Of a stretch of DNA of 64,000 bases, positions 49,601 through 52,600 are shown one piece after another; the stretch's first letter is position 1, and each line of letters starts with the position of its first letter. The position numbers were made by a program, and so were the translations under genes. The DNA comes from Podocnemis expansa (lineage: Eukaryota > Chordata > Testudines > Podocnemididae), in assembly GCA_007922195.1 (NCBI GenBank), contig ML681989.1, positions 50,885,000-50,948,999 of the forward strand, in the 5' to 3' direction. The notes under the pieces are model-generated. The model was not told the DNA's origin. It did not search any database and saw nothing but the letters and a program-made list of their open reading frames with translations.

Positions 49601-52600
49601 TCACTCCATTTTTGAACTACTTTCTGAATTTGTCCTGGAATGTTAGTGTTAAGATGGATGATTCAGATGGTGGAAAATGTTTCCTTCCCGTTGTCAGGCT
49701 AGCTTTATTCAATCGAAGGCACTGAATTCATATATGTACCCATCAGACATGGGAAGTTCTGTATTTCAAAACAGTTTGTTGTGCTGTACTTGAACTGTAT
49801 GATATGCAATAGCTTTTATTTTGAGTGGTAGTGAAATTTTTTCTCGACATACAAACACTGTTTAATACTTTTGCGTGTGTAATGACTTTGAGAAATGTTT
49901 AATATTTTTTCTGTGCACGTTTTCTGAAGGAGTTGATTATCACTGCTTTTAAAAGATGCTAACATTCATATTTGGAACTAATCGCCATCATTAGAAGTAT
50001 AGGCCTGATTTTTCAGATCATTAGTGGACACTTGTGCACCTCCAAGTTCATGATTGCTTTCTGGGAACCAATTCGTTGATTTGTGTAGACTTGACTAACT
50101 AGGTGCTTCTCTAGTTATGCTTCCATGCAAATAAAGGATTCATGCATATGCGATTGAAAACCCACACATTTACTGCAAATTAAGCCTGTATTATTAAATT
50201 TATATATTCAAGTGAGTACTTGGAAATTGCACTAAAAGGAAAGTAAATGTTAATATCATTTGTGGCTTTAAGAAAAAAAAAAGGGGGATGTGGTGTAAGT
50301 TTGTCCAAAGCTTATTTTGGATCTGGTATGCTGGTAAAAACGTTTTTATTGCCAGGCAGTCTGTTGCGTCAGAGATGCAGGGCCAGCTCAAGGGGCTGTA
50401 GCACCCTGAGCTAGCTCTTTGTTTGGTGCTCTGAGGGACAGAACACTGCCTTCACTCTGGGCTGGCTTGTCTCACTTCCATAGCGGGGAATAGCCAGCCC
50501 AGAAGCCAGGCTCTGCTCTCCCACTCCTCTCCTGAGCTGGCTGTTTCATGCTAGGGGCAGGGAAGGCCAGCCCAGAGGCAGGGTGAGAAAGCCAAGTCAA
50601 CCTTGTGCGCTGGCTTGCTCATCCCTAGGAGCGAAGTGGCTGGCTCGGGACAAGCAGGAGTGCAGGCTCTGACTTCTGGGCTGATCCACCCCATCTCCTG
50701 GTGCCCCTAACATGTGGCACCCTTAGACAGTGCCTCGTTGGCTACTGGGTGGAGCCAGCCCTGCAGGGATGCTGGTATTAGAACAATGATCAAATTAACC
50801 AGTTGAGTAAGGGTTTTTTTAATGATTTACCAGCTTGTTTTTAAGTGTAACAGGGGTTCTCAGACTGTGGGTTATGACCCCCTTAGTGGGGAGAGGGTCA
50901 CAAGTGTTTGTTTTTTGTTTAGAGTGTTGTAATTTGCTTCGATTAAAATAAAGGTATCAAACTTTGAGCTCGTGGGCTGGAGTCAGCCCTCAAAGGGTGC
51001 TGATCTGGCCAACAGAGTTGCTGCCTGAAAGATCTCTGCGGCAATGTTCCCTGTAAGCTGCGCGCGGGCACACGCGCGCAGCAGGAATCACTCAATGGTG
51101 CAGCAATCACTGCCAGCAGCGCAGCACCGCCGTCAGGCACGGACCCTAGCCAGCTGGAAGACACAGTCTCTTCCAGCTGGCAGGAAGCTGCGTCAGCCTA
51201 CCGCAGTTTAAAATCTCCCGCCCTCGTTATGCTGGGGGCGGCAGCAGCCTGTGCCCAGGGAGCGGCTCCGGAGGCCAGGCGAGGAGGAAGGGGGGGGCTT
51301 TTGGGGGGTCAGAGTGGGGAGCGGGGCAAAGGGGGGTTGGCTGGGAAGGCACCGGGACTCGGGAAAGTGGGTGGTGAAGCAGCCCGAGGCGGGATTAGCC
51401 AGAGAAACCAGTGGATGGGCAGGGAAGGCTCTTGGCCAGGGGGTTGCTTAAACTACCCCTGCTGCAAGGGTTAGAATGTAATTGCTGGCCTCAGAGCCCT
51501 CCAGCACAGGTGCCCCCCTGCACGGGAGAACACACCAATAAATATCCCAGACACACACACACACAGTGCCAACCCCAGAGACAGACACACTGAGCCCAAC
51601 CCCCAAACAGACACACGCACACAGCCAGTCCCAAACAGACACACGCCCATTGATGCAAGCACTAAGTGATGTCAGCATAGCAACTCAGCTTGCACCCAGC
51701 AACTTGGCTTGCACCCAGTATGTCGTATAACAAGCAAAGAGTCCTGTGGCACTTAAAAGACTAACAATTATATTTATTGCATGAGCTTTTGTGGGAGAAA
51801 ATGCCGCATCATCAGACTTGCATTCTGAGTTCCTCCGTCTTCAAAGCATCGGATGAACTGAAATTTCTCCCACAAAGGCTCATGCAATAAATATAATTGT
51901 TAGTCTTTAAGTGCCACAGGATCCTTCTTTGTTTTACTGAACTAGACTAACACAGCTGTCCCTTTGGATGTTGAAAGGATGGTTTTTTTTTTTTAAACTT
52001 CTTCATTCCTGAAATAGATGAACACCATAGTATGAATACACAGAATTTGTTGCACTCAAGTTCACGTGAGTGCATTTTTGTTTCTTTCATGATAGATTGT
52101 TTAGTGTTATGTGTAAACATTCTGGTTCATAACTTCAGGACAACAATGTTGTCTATGTAGGCTTGTAAGCAGAATCCATTGCAATAAAGTAGCAGCAACA
52201 GAGCAGAAAAACATATCCAGAAATTCTTTGACTATTTTTCTCTTGCTATTCACAACATTGTATAATTGTACCCCTCCTTTTTAACTATTCTATTATGGGC
52301 TTTCTCAGAAAAAGAAGGGAAACTACTTGCTCCAGTAAATGGCAGCCTGAATTTCCAAACTCTGCTAAACTGGTCATATGGGCAACAAAATTAATAACTG
52401 TACAGTAGAGACAGGGATATCAATAAGTTCTCTGTTGACAAAAAGCTCTACAATTTCAGGAAGGGTTAAATCATAGGATCAGGAGGAATTCTTAATTAAG
52501 TATGTTTGTTTAAGGATTGCTGTCTGGTTCTGACTAAACTGCATGCTAGTTTTTATTTGGCTTTAATGTTTGACATAGTGCAGGAGTCTCGAACTCAAAT

